A stretch of DNA of 31,193 nt. Source: Oscillospiraceae bacterium (GTDB taxonomy: Bacteria; Bacillota; Clostridia; Oscillospirales; Ruminococcaceae). Of this stretch, positions 1 to 7,635 are shown piece after piece; the stretch's first letter is position 1, and every line of letters begins with the position of its first letter. The notes below the pieces were generated by a model. It was not told where the DNA came from and did not search any database. It worked only from the letters and a program-made list of their open reading frames with translations. A program made the translations under genes and the position numbers. The stretch spans positions 1-31,193 of the forward strand of contig WRLS01000002.1 of the NCBI GenBank assembly GCA_009776345.1, written 5' to 3'.

Positions 1-220
1 CGTACAATGCGGGCGGGCACGCGGGCCCGCCCCTACAAAACATCCGTCACCGCGACGACAAGTCGCCGCGGCGCCACCCTCTTTAAAAAAGAGGGTACGT
101 CCTACGGGTGTTTTGCTTTTTAAGGGGGTGGCGCGAAGCGCCGGGGGTTGACCTTGGCGCGATTTACCGAAACAACCCCCGCCGTCTGCGGACAGCACCC
201 CCTTCATGCGCGAAGGGGGC
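1..220. repeat. Intergenic block of stacked palindromes
   Basis: No gene is seen here. The block holds a hairpin of GGGCGGGC (11-18) with GCCCGCCC (25-32), a second at 50-59/62-71, and a perfect ACCCTCTTT/AAAGAGGGT palindrome (76-84/88-96). At 122-204 an outer 9-bp stem (122-130 with 196-204) encloses a 5-bp hairpin (130-134/138-142), a 9-bp hairpin (142-150/173-181) and a small one at 182-191, giving a cloverleaf-like fold. The bases at 198-205 can pair instead with 212-219, so two folds compete. GC-rich palindromes of this kind recur in many clostridial genomes. No T-tract follows on either strand, so a simple terminator is unlikely. Confidence 0.65.
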
Positions 221-245
221 AAAAAACACACAGTGAGGATATGCG

Positions 246-983
246 ATGAATAAGGGAAAAATAATAAAAAGCAGCGATACGCTTGCCAATGCGCTGAAGC
301 TTGAGGGCGGCTTCCTTTCAATCAAGCGGGCAACTATCCCGCACGCGGATGCTTTTGCGGAAAAGGGCTGTACGCTTGCAATTTTGGGGCGGGCATTCGC
401 CGGGGAGACTTTGTATTTCTCGGTCGAAAACCTCACCTGTCACGGCGCGGCGGCGAATTTCGGCTTCGCGGACGGGCTGCCGAATGTACCCGGCGGCTTC
501 GGCTATTTTATTTCACATGGGCGCGGCGAAGGCTTCCCGCCCGGCGAAAAGGTAAAAGCCTCCCCGGAAATCGGCGAGGAAATGCTGCTCGGGCAGCCGC
601 GGGATGTTATGGGCGGGTACAACGCGATATGCGTAAAGCCGTATGAACCGGGCGACAACGCCGATACCGTAACCGCCCTTGTAACGCCGGACCGGCTTTC
701 CGCGCTGATACATATTTTCTGTTTCCGCAAAACGGGCTACGACGATGTGATCGCGCCGATGGTTTCGGGCTGCGCATCGATATTCCGCATCCCGTTCGGT
801 GAGCTGAAAAGGGAGCGGCCGCGCGCGGTAATCGGAAACATCGACGTTTTTTCCAGGCCGCATTTCGCGCCTGATACGCTTTTTTTCACCGTATCGGGCA
901 AGGATTTTGAGCAAATGCTGGAAGATTGCGAAAACAGCGTGCTTGCATCGCATATCTGGAAAGGGGTCCGGGCGCGGTTGTAG
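246..983 (+). CDS. DUF169 family protein
   Basis: A 245-residue cytoplasmic protein of unknown function. The layout matches the DUF169 family (COG2043): a conserved cysteine in an ENLTCHGA motif (C65) followed by a glycine-rich stretch, a PDR turn near 148-150 and an SGC motif (C176). There is no signal peptide or membrane segment. Family members occur in anaerobes and methanogens, often as single genes, and no reaction is established for them; the conserved cysteines suggest metal or redox chemistry, but that is inference. The ATG at 246 follows a weak GAGGAT ribosome site at about 234-239. The gene stands alone between two repeat blocks (1-220 and 1013-1228), with no operon partner in view. 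Confidence 0.82.
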   Translation: MNKGKIIKSSDTLANALKLEGGFLSIKRATIPHADAFAEKGCTLAILGRAFAGETLYFSVENLTCHGAAANFGFADGLPNVPGGFGYFISHGRGEGFPPGEKVKASPEIGEEMLLGQPRDVMGGYNAICVKPYEPGDNADTVTALVTPDRLSALIHIFCFRKTGYDDVIAPMVSGCASIFRIPFGELKRERPRAVIGNIDVFSRPHFAPDTLFFTVSGKDFEQMLEDCENSVLASHIWKGVRARL

Positions 984-1012
984 ATTATTTCGGTGATATT
1001 GTAAACATGGAA

Positions 1013-1228
1013 AGGGCGCGGGGAAATTCCCTGCGCCCTCAAATTGTAGACAAAGCAAAAAATTACGGTGTTCGTAATTCCCCGAAGGCGAATTCATTTC
1101 GCCGAAGGTTTCCTTGGCCCGCGCATCGGGCGCGGAACCGGGGGGAATATGGGGGGTATGGGATACCCCCCATAAAGAGCGATGACTTTGTCATCGCTCT
1201 GAGGGCGTGGGGAAATTCCCTGCGCCCC
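1013..1228. repeat. Composite repeat block with two flanking palindrome units
   Basis: Two near-identical palindromic units of 27 bp (1013-1039 and 1202-1228) share a GGGGAAATTCCCTGCGCCC core and flank copy 1 of the 137-bp element (1042-1178). A further perfect 11-bp stem with a 3-base loop lies at 1176-1186/1190-1200. The block fills nearly all of the 283 bases between the DUF169 gene and the truncated spore-protein gene. None of the hairpins is followed by a T-run, so they do not look like ordinary terminators. It may be a compound REP- or MITE-like element. Confidence 0.75.
1042..1178 (+). repeat. 137-bp multi-hairpin dispersed element, copy 1
   Basis: The sequence reappears in inverse orientation at 8033-8170 with about seven differences, including one single-base indel. 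It contains four successive hairpins: AATTACG/CGTAATT, GGCGAA/TTCGCC, a CGCGC-type stem, and GGGGGGTAT/ATACCCCCC. Differences between copies keep pairing in the first stem (G-T here, G-C in the other copy) or fall in loops. It carries no open reading frame. Confidence 0.85.
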
Positions 1229-1266
1229 TGCGTTTCTACAGTGTGGAACGGTATGTAACATCAATT

Positions 1267-1368
1267 CTAATATGTGGCAGATACACCAACCTCGCCTGCT
1301 GCTTCCATCTTAAACTTGTTCATAGCCTCTTTCGCTTCGGGGACCATGATTCGATTGCTGTTAGCCAT
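1267..1368 (-). pseudogene. Truncated alpha/beta-type small acid-soluble spore protein
   Basis: The first 33 codons read MANSNRIMVPEAKEAMNKFK and then MEAAGEVGVSATY before a TAG. This is the N-terminal half of an alpha/beta-type SASP: the start MANxNxxxVPEAK, the KFKMExA helix, and the xEVGV segment where the germination protease normally cuts. Intact family members have about 60-70 residues and a second conserved half ending in GGxMVxxMI. That half is missing in all three frames downstream, where the sequence runs into the repeat block beginning at 1228. A good ribosome site (AAGGAG, 1381-1386) precedes the ATG at 1368. Intact SASPs coat spore DNA and protect it from UV; this copy could not. 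A functional 33-residue peptide is possible but unlikely. Confidence 0.78.
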
Positions 1369-1398
1369 CTTTTTATTTCACTCCTTAAAAGTGTTGTA

Positions 1399-2001
1399 TC
1401 ACGCGTTTGCATTACTAGTATGGTCATGCGTTATTTTATTATGACTGGCAATTGTTTCTGTTGCGGGGCCCGGTTTAATGCCGGCCGGTGATTTTTTACA
1501 TAACAGGCAAACCGCCGCCGCCGCCATGACCGCAAACCGGTCCGCTTCCCCGCTGATGTGTACCGGAATCTCCTGCGGCTCTATTACTGTACCGTGTAAA
1601 TTTATTATCGAACGCTGTAAATTTACGACTGCGCCGTCAATCCCCATGCTGGACAGCGTGATTGTGTCCTTCGCCGAAAGCCCGCAGGTTATCGCAGGGA
1701 TGCCTGTTTGTGCCATGTGGCGCATAAGTTTGCCGTTGCCGGAATCTACAACCGCGATTTTTGCGCCCGCTATTGCGCTTAACTGCGCGCCTCCGCAGTC
1801 CTTTAAGACGATGATTGTCGCATCCCCTGTAAATTGGCGGAAGCTTTTTATATCGGTGAGCAGAAGCTCGGCGCCGTATGCGGAGGTGTCGAGCGTCCCG
1901 CCATGCGCCCTGATTACCGAAAAATGCTTTTCCAGCTCGAGTGAAACGGCTTCGCGGAACCGGTCTATGCCTTTATCGGCGGACAATATTACACATATCA
2001 A
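1399..2001 (-). CDS. Conserved protein of unknown function
   Basis: A 200-residue soluble protein that I cannot name. It starts at TTG 2001, preceded on its strand by a clear GAGGT ribosome site nine bases upstream; no in-frame ATG near the start fits as well. The C-terminal two thirds resemble clostridial proteins with a Mur-ligase-like look: AVVDSGN near 85-91, the segment GIPAITCGLSAKDTITLSS around 101-119, LQRSI near 130 and VIEPQEIPV near 140. There is no ATP-binding P-loop, so it would be a partial or divergent relative of that fold. The final 25 residues look unstructured. It is transcribed divergently from the carboxypeptidase gene, with 207 bp between the two starts. Confidence 0.68.
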   Translation of the reverse strand: MICVILSADKGIDRFREAVSLELEKHFSVIRAHGGTLDTSAYGAELLLTDIKSFRQFTGDATIIVLKDCGGAQLSAIAGAKIAVVDSGNGKLMRHMAQTGIPAITCGLSAKDTITLSSMGIDGAVVNLQRSIINLHGTVIEPQEIPVHISGEADRFAVMAAAAVCLLCKKSPAGIKPGPATETIASHNKITHDHTSNANA

Positions 2002-2138
2002 GATAATTACCTCGGTAAAATAGACATAATATACGGTAATTATAACTAAGTGATTCTAAAACGGTGCGTAAACTGCTGGCTTTATCCTTTGAAAAATGAA
2101 ATGGTTTTATTCCGCCAAAAAATACTAAAAGAACTGAG

Positions 2139-2167
2139 TTGAATATTTGGTACAAACATATTATAAT
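2139..2167 (+). promoter_or_regulatory. Sigma-A-type promoter for the carboxypeptidase gene
   Basis: The -35 box TTGAAT (2139-2144), a 17-bp spacer and a perfect TATAAT (2162-2167) lie 41 bases upstream of the ATG at 2209, in an AT-rich stretch that contrasts with the GC-rich genes around it. Confidence 0.72.
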
Positions 2168-2208
2168 ATTAAATATATGCTGCGTATTACAACTGTTTAG
2201 GGGTGCCT

Positions 2209-3519
2209 ATGAAAAAATATATGGCTGCCGCCGTTGCCCTGATGCTATTTGTTTTTTGGGGCGGGGCAAGGGCGGAGGCCCTCTCGCGCGGTGACATTGC
2301 TGCGGAAACCGCCGTGCTGATGGATTTTGAAACCGGTCAGATTTTATTCGACAAGGGCATGAACAGGCGCGTTTTCCCCGCCTCCACTACAAAGATCATG
2401 ACCTGCCTGCTCGCTGTGGAGAATAGCCGCCCGGATGAGATAATCGCTGTGTCGGAAACCGCCGTCTTTTCTATCACAGAGCCGCTTAGCTCCCACATCG
2501 CGCTCACCCCCGGCGAGGAGCTTCCGATGGACGATGCGCTTTTCGCTTTGATGATGCCGTCCGCCAATGATGCCGCCAATGTAATCGCCGAACACATAGC
2601 GGGTTCGCTGGAAGCCTTTACGGATCTGATGAACGCCAAGGCCGCTGAAATCGGCGCGGTGAACACAAATTTTGCCAATGCCCACGGCCTTCACGACCCG
2701 ATGCACTACACAACAGCCCGTGATATGGCGCGTATTACCCGTCACGCCGCCGAAAATCCAATGTTTATGCGATACTTCGGCGCGGATTTACATACGATGG
2801 CAGCTACAAACCTGCAATCCGAGGAGCGATACTTCACAAATTACCAATATATGCTTGTGCCGGGTACGCGCTTTTATAACGAAGCCGTCACAGGCGGCAA
2901 GGTTGGCTATACCCATCCCGCGCGGCATACCATGAGTACGGTCGCGGAAAAAGACGGCCGCACGCTTATCGCCATTGTAATGGGGAGCGGGCGGGATGAA
3001 AAATTCACCGACACAAAAAAACTGCTGGATTTCGGCTTTGAGCAGTTCACGCGCCATGTAATCCACAGTGATGAGCTTGGCAGCTACACTGTCCCGCTGA
3101 CAGAGGACGGCGAAACGGTCGGCGCGGTGCGGCTGTATGCGGCTTCCGGTATGCCGTACCTGCTGCACAACAGCCTGGCGCCTTCGGATGTTAGCACCGA
3201 TGCCGCCCTGCCGCTGTCCTACGGCGTTTCGGAAAAGATCGCGGCGGCTGTAAACATTACCGCAGACTGCGAATTGGAGGCTGTGCCGTCCGCGCTCGCG
3301 TCCATGCCGCTGACATCGGAAATAGAGCTTGACGCCGTGCCCGCGCTGGTTTCGGTGGTGATAAACGAACGTACCCCAGCGGACCATACCTTGGAGCTGG
3401 TTTTGGGCATAAGCGCAGTGGTGCTGTTGGCGGCGTTTCTGGCGATGGCACGCCTGCGCCGGTACCGCCGCAGGAAAGCGCGCCTTGCGCGTATAGGCAG
3501 GGGGCGGCCCATGCTGTGA
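2209..3519 (+). CDS. D-alanyl-D-alanine carboxypeptidase (DacF/PBP5-like)
   Basis: A serine-type peptidase (S11 family) that trims the terminal D-Ala from peptidoglycan pentapeptides outside the membrane. The 436-residue protein has a signal peptide with a likely cut after ARA (about residue 22), the SxxK box STTK (S59, K62), the SxN box SAN (118-120), and KVG (231-233) in place of the usual KTG. A C-terminal domain follows, then a transmembrane helix near 395-415 and a basic tail, so it is probably anchored at both ends or only C-terminally after processing. I chose ATG 2209 because AGGGGTG sits just before it; the GTG two codons upstream falls inside that ribosome site. In spore formers such enzymes act in vegetative or cortex wall maturation, and the sequence does not say which. 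Confidence 0.93.
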   Translation: MKKYMAAAVALMLFVFWGGARAEALSRGDIAAETAVLMDFETGQILFDKGMNRRVFPASTTKIMTCLLAVENSRPDEIIAVSETAVFSITEPLSSHIALTPGEELPMDDALFALMMPSANDAANVIAEHIAGSLEAFTDLMNAKAAEIGAVNTNFANAHGLHDPMHYTTARDMARITRHAAENPMFMRYFGADLHTMAATNLQSEERYFTNYQYMLVPGTRFYNEAVTGGKVGYTHPARHTMSTVAEKDGRTLIAIVMGSGRDEKFTDTKKLLDFGFEQFTRHVIHSDELGSYTVPLTEDGETVGAVRLYAASGMPYLLHNSLAPSDVSTDAALPLSYGVSEKIAAAVNITADCELEAVPSALASMPLTSEIELDAVPALVSVVINERTPADHTLELVLGISAVVLLAAFLAMARLRRYRRRKARLARIGRGRPML

Positions 3520-3523
3520 CGAT

Positions 3524-3553
3524 TTGACGGCACAGCCAAGCTTGTGGTACAAT
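3524..3553 (+). promoter_or_regulatory. Sigma-A-type promoter for the GH42 gene
   Basis: The -35 box TTGACG (3524-3529), an 18-bp spacer and TACAAT (3548-3553) begin five bases after the carboxypeptidase stop and lie 40 bases ahead of the GH42 start. The enzyme therefore seems to be transcribed separately from the wall gene. Confidence 0.68.
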
Positions 3554-3593
3554 GCAGATGGAAATCTTATACTATTAAAGGAGGCGGCTGGGT

Positions 3594-5609
3594 ATGAAAC
3601 CGGATCTCAAGGGGCTTCATATGCTACACGGCGGGGACTACAACCCGGATCAATGGCTCGATATGCCGGAAATACTTGAGCAGGATATCGAGTATATGAA
3701 AAAAGCCGGTGTAAACTGCGTTTCTGTCGGCATCTTCGCTTGGGCGGCCCTCGAGCCTGAGGAAGGCGTGTACAACCTCGGGTGGCTCGTTGACATTGTT
3801 GGCAAGCTGTACGAAAACGGCATCTACTCTATCCTTGCCACGCCCAGTGCCGCCCGCCCCGCGTGGATGGCGCAAAAATACCCGGAGGTTCTGCGCGTGT
3901 CAGCGGACCTGACCCGCAACCTTATGGGCGCGCGTCATAACCACTGCTACACGTCCCCCGTCTACAGGCAGAAAATTTATGAGATAAACCTGCGCCTGTC
4001 AAAAGAGCTGGGCGGGCATCCCGGCGTGATCCTGTGGCATCTTTCCAACGAATACGGCGGCGAGTGCTTCTGCCCGCTGTGCCAAGAGGAATTCCGCGTA
4101 TGGGTACGGGAAAAATATAAAACGCTCGAAGCCCTCAACAAAGCCTGGTGGGCGACGTTTTGGAGCCATAACTACACCGACTGGAGCCAGGTTGAAGCCC
4201 CTGTGCCAAAGGGCGAAACCGGCGTCCACGGCCTTAACCTAGATTGGAAGCGGTTTGTCACCGACCGCACGATAAGCTTTATGCGCCATGAGATTGCGGC
4301 GGTGCGCGCGGGCGGAAGCGATTTGCCCGTTACCGCGAATCTTATGACATTTTATAATGGCCTGAACTATTTTAAGTTTAAGGATGAGCTTGACATCGTT
4401 TCCTGGGACGCATATCCGCAATGGCACGGGACAGGCGGGGATGTTGAGGCCGCTGTCGCCGCCGCCTGCTACCACGATATTATGCGCTCTATAAAAAATA
4501 TGCCCTTCCTGCTGATGGAAAGCACACCGAGCATGACTAACTGGCAGCCTGTTTCCAAGCTGAAAAAACCCGGTATGCACGAGCTTTCGTCCCTGCAGGC
4601 GGTCGCGCACGGCAGTGATTCCGTGCAGTATTTCCAGTGGCGCAAAAGCCGCGGCAGCTCCGAGAAATTCCACGGCGCGGCGGTCAGCCACGATTGCCGC
4701 AGCGATACCCGCGTGTTTAGGGATGTCGCCCGTGTCGGCAAGCGGCTGAAAGGGCTTGGCGGGCTGTGCGGCTCGCTCCCGGAGGCAAAGGCGGCGATCT
4801 TTTTCGACTGGGAGAACCGCTGGGCATTGGGTGACAGCGCGGGTCCGCGCAACTGCGGCATCCGGTATGAGGAAACCGTCATCGCGCATTACCGCGCATT
4901 CTGGGAGATGGGCATCCCTGTTGATTTTATCGACATGGAATGTCAGCTTGATAACTACGACCTTGTAATCGCGCCGATGCTGTATATGTACCGCGCGGGG
5001 ATTGAGGAAAAGCTGAAAACCTTCGTTGAGCGCGGCGGCGTACTGGTCGGTACATATTTACAAGGGCTTGTTGACCAGTCTGACCTGTGCTTCCTTGGAG
5101 AAACGCCCCACGGCTTGTCCGATGTTTACGGCCTGCGCTACGAGGAAATCGACAGCCTGTACGACGGCGAAGAGAACTCACTTGACTGGAACGGTAAAAC
5201 CTATGCTGTAACTGAGCTTTGTGAGCGCGTACACTTGACATCGGCAGAACCGCTGGCTGTCTACGGCAGCGATTTCTACGCCGGGGAGCCTGTCCTCAGC
5301 GTCAACAGCTTCGGAAGAGGGGAGGCATACTACATAGCCGCAAGGACACAGCAGTGCTTCCTTTGCGATTTTTACCGTATGCTCGCGGAAAAGATGTCCC
5401 TGGAAAGGGCGCTGGACGCACAGCTCCCCGCCGGTGTGACAGCGTCTCGCCGTGTCAGCGATAAAACCGTGGCGGTCCTGCAAAACTTTAACAACGCGCC
5501 TGTGACCGTCCTGCTCTACAGCCCTGTCGAAGATTATGAAACGGGCGAGCCGTTTTATGATGAGGTCCGGCTGCAGCCCTATGAAGTTCGCTTTCTTATA
5601 GCGAAGTAA
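3594..5609 (+). CDS. Beta-galactosidase, glycoside hydrolase family 42
   Basis: Hydrolyses terminal beta-galactosides by a retaining mechanism. The 671-residue protein has the family's usual length and order: a TIM barrel (about 10-390), a trimerisation domain (about 395-600) and a small C-terminal beta domain. The acid/base glutamate lies in WHLSNEYGG (E153) and the nucleophile in FLLMESTPS (E308). Four cysteines, C118, C158, C160 and C163, match the structural zinc cluster known in family members such as the Thermus A4 enzyme. There is no signal peptide, so it acts in the cytoplasm on imported oligosaccharides. AAAGGAGG nine bases before the ATG is a near-ideal ribosome site. No transporter or regulator gene is adjacent; a short unknown follows after 32 bases. 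GH42 enzymes vary in preference (lactose, galacto-oligosaccharides, arabinogalactan fragments), which cannot be read from the sequence. Confidence 0.95.
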   Translation: MKPDLKGLHMLHGGDYNPDQWLDMPEILEQDIEYMKKAGVNCVSVGIFAWAALEPEEGVYNLGWLVDIVGKLYENGIYSILATPSAARPAWMAQKYPEVLRVSADLTRNLMGARHNHCYTSPVYRQKIYEINLRLSKELGGHPGVILWHLSNEYGGECFCPLCQEEFRVWVREKYKTLEALNKAWWATFWSHNYTDWSQVEAPVPKGETGVHGLNLDWKRFVTDRTISFMRHEIAAVRAGGSDLPVTANLMTFYNGLNYFKFKDELDIVSWDAYPQWHGTGGDVEAAVAAACYHDIMRSIKNMPFLLMESTPSMTNWQPVSKLKKPGMHELSSLQAVAHGSDSVQYFQWRKSRGSSEKFHGAAVSHDCRSDTRVFRDVARVGKRLKGLGGLCGSLPEAKAAIFFDWENRWALGDSAGPRNCGIRYEETVIAHYRAFWEMGIPVDFIDMECQLDNYDLVIAPMLYMYRAGIEEKLKTFVERGGVLVGTYLQGLVDQSDLCFLGETPHGLSDVYGLRYEEIDSLYDGEENSLDWNGKTYAVTELCERVHLTSAEPLAVYGSDFYAGEPVLSVNSFGRGEAYYIAARTQQCFLCDFYRMLAEKMSLERALDAQLPAGVTASRRVSDKTVAVLQNFNNAPVTVLLYSPVEDYETGEPFYDEVRLQPYEVRFLIAK

Positions 5610-5641
5610 TTGTTTAGCTTGTTACGAAAAGAGGGATGTTT

Positions 5642-6001
5642 ATGGATAAGATATGGCAGGTCGGGCTTACCGAGATGACCGTCAGCGGCCTTTTTATGGC
5701 ACTTTGCAGCGGGACGCAGAAGAGCAAGCTCCACTGGATCTGCGATAAGCAGGGCCGGTTCCACCTTGAGTGGGAAGAAATGCTGGTCACGGTAATCGAA
5801 AAGGACGGGCGGTTTTTAGAGCTTCGCGTTCAGTACGGCAGGCTGGAGTCGGTTTTTAAGGCAACCGACATCTCCCCTGTGAACAAGGCGCTCCATGACT
5901 ACACCGCAAGCCTGGTGCGCATGATACAGCGCGAAACCTACAGCAATAACCACGGCCTGGAGCGCAAGGTAAAAGAATTTATCGGCAGGACCATTGAATA
6001 G
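5642..6001 (+). CDS. Hypothetical protein, probably co-transcribed with GH42
   Basis: A 119-residue protein I do not recognise. It is soluble, with a mixed N-terminal part rich in beta-type residues (KLHWICDKQGRFHLEWEEM around 30-48) and a helical C-terminus. The ATG at 5642 is preferred over the one at 5636, because AGAGGG at 5630-5635 then sits six bases upstream. The gap to the GH42 stop is 32 bases with no promoter or terminator seen, so the two genes probably share a transcript. Its stop lies two bases from the stop of a converging small gene. Confidence 0.7.
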   Translation: MDKIWQVGLTEMTVSGLFMALCSGTQKSKLHWICDKQGRFHLEWEEMLVTVIEKDGRFLELRVQYGRLESVFKATDISPVNKALHDYTASLVRMIQRETYSNNHGLERKVKEFIGRTIE

Positions 6002-6003
6002 CT

Positions 6004-6234
6004 TTAGTGTATCATGGGCTGCTCCGATATCACAAGCGGCGGCATCGCGTCGCCGTAAAGCTGCTCCGCGGCGGGGCTTTTAAGCAAGTACATACGCATC
6101 ACCGCGCTTTTTGCGTTTTGGTGCGTATTGTATGATACAAGCTCTTTTTTCGTCGGCTCGTCTATTCCGCACAGGTATTTTCTGGTTTTGCCCCTGACAA
6201 CGCATTTGCCGTCGCCCGACATGATTACAAACAT
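6004..6234 (-). CDS. Small hypothetical protein
   Basis: A 76-residue basic protein without recognisable family. It begins MFVIMSGDGKCVVRGKTRKY and contains two cysteines (C11, C22), an YNTHQNAKSAVMRMYLL segment that looks like an amphipathic helix, and no membrane segment. A GGGGGT ribosome site lies seven bases before the ATG. It converges on the preceding gene with only two bases between stops and no terminator hairpin visible, so overlapping transcripts are possible. Codon use resembles its neighbours, which supports a real gene. Confidence 0.58.
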   Translation of the reverse strand: MFVIMSGDGKCVVRGKTRKYLCGIDEPTKKELVSYNTHQNAKSAVMRMYLLKSPAAEQLYGDAMPPLVISEQPMIH

Positions 6235-6327
6235 TTTATAACCCCCGGATCTTTTATCTATTTTCTAGTATATCCCATTAAGTCCGGTGAAATTATGCCG
6301 ATTATATTTATGTAGGATTTTCCAAGA

Positions 6328-6888
6328 TTGGCGGTGGGGCAAGTGATTTTCCCGGCAGGGACAATTAATCAGCACATCAATAAGATGTCGCTTGAAAAGC
6401 AGTGGGGCGGCAAAAAGAACATAACGGATAAAGATCGGCTCGACCACTGGCTTGCAGAGCTGAACGACCCCGCGCGCAAAGCCCGGGAGCAGACGTCCGG
6501 GATTGCCGCAAGGATGCAGACGGGCAAAAAGCTCTCCCCGTCCGAGCTTGAGCATCTCCGCCTTCACGCGCCCGAATTATACAGCCAAGCAAGGCGTATC
6601 ATAGAAGAGCGCGCCGCATATGAAAAAAAGCTCAGAAACGCAAGGTCAAAAGAAGAAGTACGCGCGATCCATGCCGGCAGCATCGTGACTGTAGCGTCTG
6701 GTGCATTGGGTCCTGCCAATGAAACCGCTGCGTCAGGCGGTGAAGACATGGGGCTTGCAAGGGTTTCCGCTTTGAGTGAAGCCCACCGCGATTTCACCGG
6801 CACAAGGCCATATGCGGTCCTGCCCGAAACCCGCAGGGAAAGCGAAAAAAGGGCGAACCGTATACGCCCCTTTGTAAGGCGGGGGTAA
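6328..6888 (+). CDS. Hypothetical helical, charged protein
   Basis: A protein of up to 186 residues, rich in Lys, Arg, Glu and Ala and predicted mostly helical between about 35 and 110 (for example DRLDHWLAELNDPARKAREQ). Similar short charged proteins are common, and unnamed, in Clostridia. The start is uncertain: TTG 6328 has an AGGA site ten bases upstream, while GTG 6334, GTG 6343 and ATG 6385 are alternatives, and the conserved-looking part begins near the last. No signal peptide, membrane helix or catalytic motif is seen. A rho-independent terminator follows the stop directly. Confidence 0.65.
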   Translation: MAVGQVIFPAGTINQHINKMSLEKQWGGKKNITDKDRLDHWLAELNDPARKAREQTSGIAARMQTGKKLSPSELEHLRLHAPELYSQARRIIEERAAYEKKLRNARSKEEVRAIHAGSIVTVASGALGPANETAASGGEDMGLARVSALSEAHRDFTGTRPYAVLPETRRESEKRANRIRPFVRRG

Positions 6889-6932
6889 CGCGCGGAGAAA
6901 ACCGAGAGTTTTTTCGCGCGTTTTTTTGTTTT
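6889..6932 (+). terminator. Rho-independent terminator after the helical protein gene
   Basis: A CGCGCG/CGCGCG stem (6889-6894 and 6915-6920), with an inner AAAAC/GTTTT stem above an asymmetric loop, is followed at once by seven T residues and then GTTTT. Confidence 0.85.
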
Positions 6933-6987
6933 ACATTGAAAAAAAGAAAAATACCGCGATATGATGAAGAAAAACTGTATATTTCTA

Positions 6988-7016
6988 TTGACATTATGTT
7001 TGCAATGGGGTAAGAT
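6988..7016 (+). promoter_or_regulatory. Sigma-A promoter for the sigma factor gene
   Basis: A perfect TTGACA (6988-6993), a 17-bp spacer and TAAGAT (7011-7016). Because the -10 box overlaps the most upstream possible start (TTG 7016), translation must begin later, which supports ATG 7061. Confidence 0.8.
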
Positions 7017-7060
7017 TGAAATTGACCGAGGTTTTAGCGGTTAAGGGGGAGCCTTCGCTG

Positions 7061-7615
7061 ATGTTAAGCCGGAATGAGGATGAGCTTGTCGCCCTTGCCC
7101 GTACCGGCGACCCCGATGCCTTTGAACAGCTTCTGGAACGCCATATGCCTGCTATACGGGCAATGGCGCGGCGTTATGCAGGTACCGCCGGCGGGGCGGA
7201 CGGTGAAGACCTTGCCCAAGAAGGGATGCTGACGCTTTTCCGCGCTGTCCGTGGATACAAACCTGATGGCGGCGCTAAATTTGCTACATACGCGCAGACC
7301 GCCATACGCAATTCAATGGCCGCATATGTAAAGCGGCACCTAAAATCCCCGCGGGTGGATTCTTTCTCGGATTTGGACAAGCCTGTAGATTTAGCAAGCC
7401 CTGTTGAGGATGCCTTTATAAAAAAAGAAAGCGCCTTATGGCTTGAAGCCCTGCTTTCCGATTTTGAACGCAAAATACTGCGGCTCTATTTAGGCGGGCA
7501 CAGCTACAACCAAATTGCGCAGGCATCGGGGACCACCGCAAAAGCAGTTGACAACGCCCTGCAGAGGATAAGGCGGAAACTGCGGCATACCGAACCCGGC
7601 TCCGCAGGGAGCTAG
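7061..7615 (+). CDS. RNA polymerase sigma factor, SigH (Spo0H)-like
   Basis: A 184-residue sigma-70-family factor. Region 2 (about 18-92) includes the core-binding helix with EDLAQEGMLTLFRAVRGY and a FATYAQTAIRNSMAAYVKR promoter-melting segment. Region 4 (about 128-175) reads LSDFERKILRLYLGGHSY, followed by KAVDNALQRIRRKL, closely matching the C-terminus of Bacillus Spo0H. Region 1.1 and the full region 3 are absent, as in this subgroup. I chose ATG 7061 because AAGGGGGAG ends nine bases upstream and the promoter lies just before. Spo0H directs early sporulation and transition-state genes; this gene is not in the usual sigH neighbourhood, so it may be an accessory paralog. A structured leader and a zinc-ribbon gene follow, with no strong terminator between. 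Confidence 0.88.
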   Translation: MLSRNEDELVALARTGDPDAFEQLLERHMPAIRAMARRYAGTAGGADGEDLAQEGMLTLFRAVRGYKPDGGAKFATYAQTAIRNSMAAYVKRHLKSPRVDSFSDLDKPVDLASPVEDAFIKKESALWLEALLSDFERKILRLYLGGHSYNQIAQASGTTAKAVDNALQRIRRKLRHTEPGSAGS

Positions 7616-7635
7616 AAAGACCCATTTTTCTTTGG

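Noticed and set aside
122..204. Cloverleaf-like fold as a tRNA gene
   Set aside because: It has no T-loop or D-loop consensus, no CCA-type acceptor and the wrong arm lengths.
1176..1200. Perfect 11-bp hairpin as a terminator for the DUF169 gene
   Set aside because: No T-tract follows on either strand, and it is part of a repeat block with several similar hairpins.
1207..1491. Plus-strand reading frame of 94 codons
   Set aside because: It runs through a repeat unit and antisense to the SASP remnant and the adjacent gene, with no ribosome site and no protein-like composition.
7016..7060. TTG start for the sigma factor, adding 15 residues
   Set aside because: It overlaps the -10 box of a near-perfect promoter, and ATG 7061 has its own AAGGGGGAG site.
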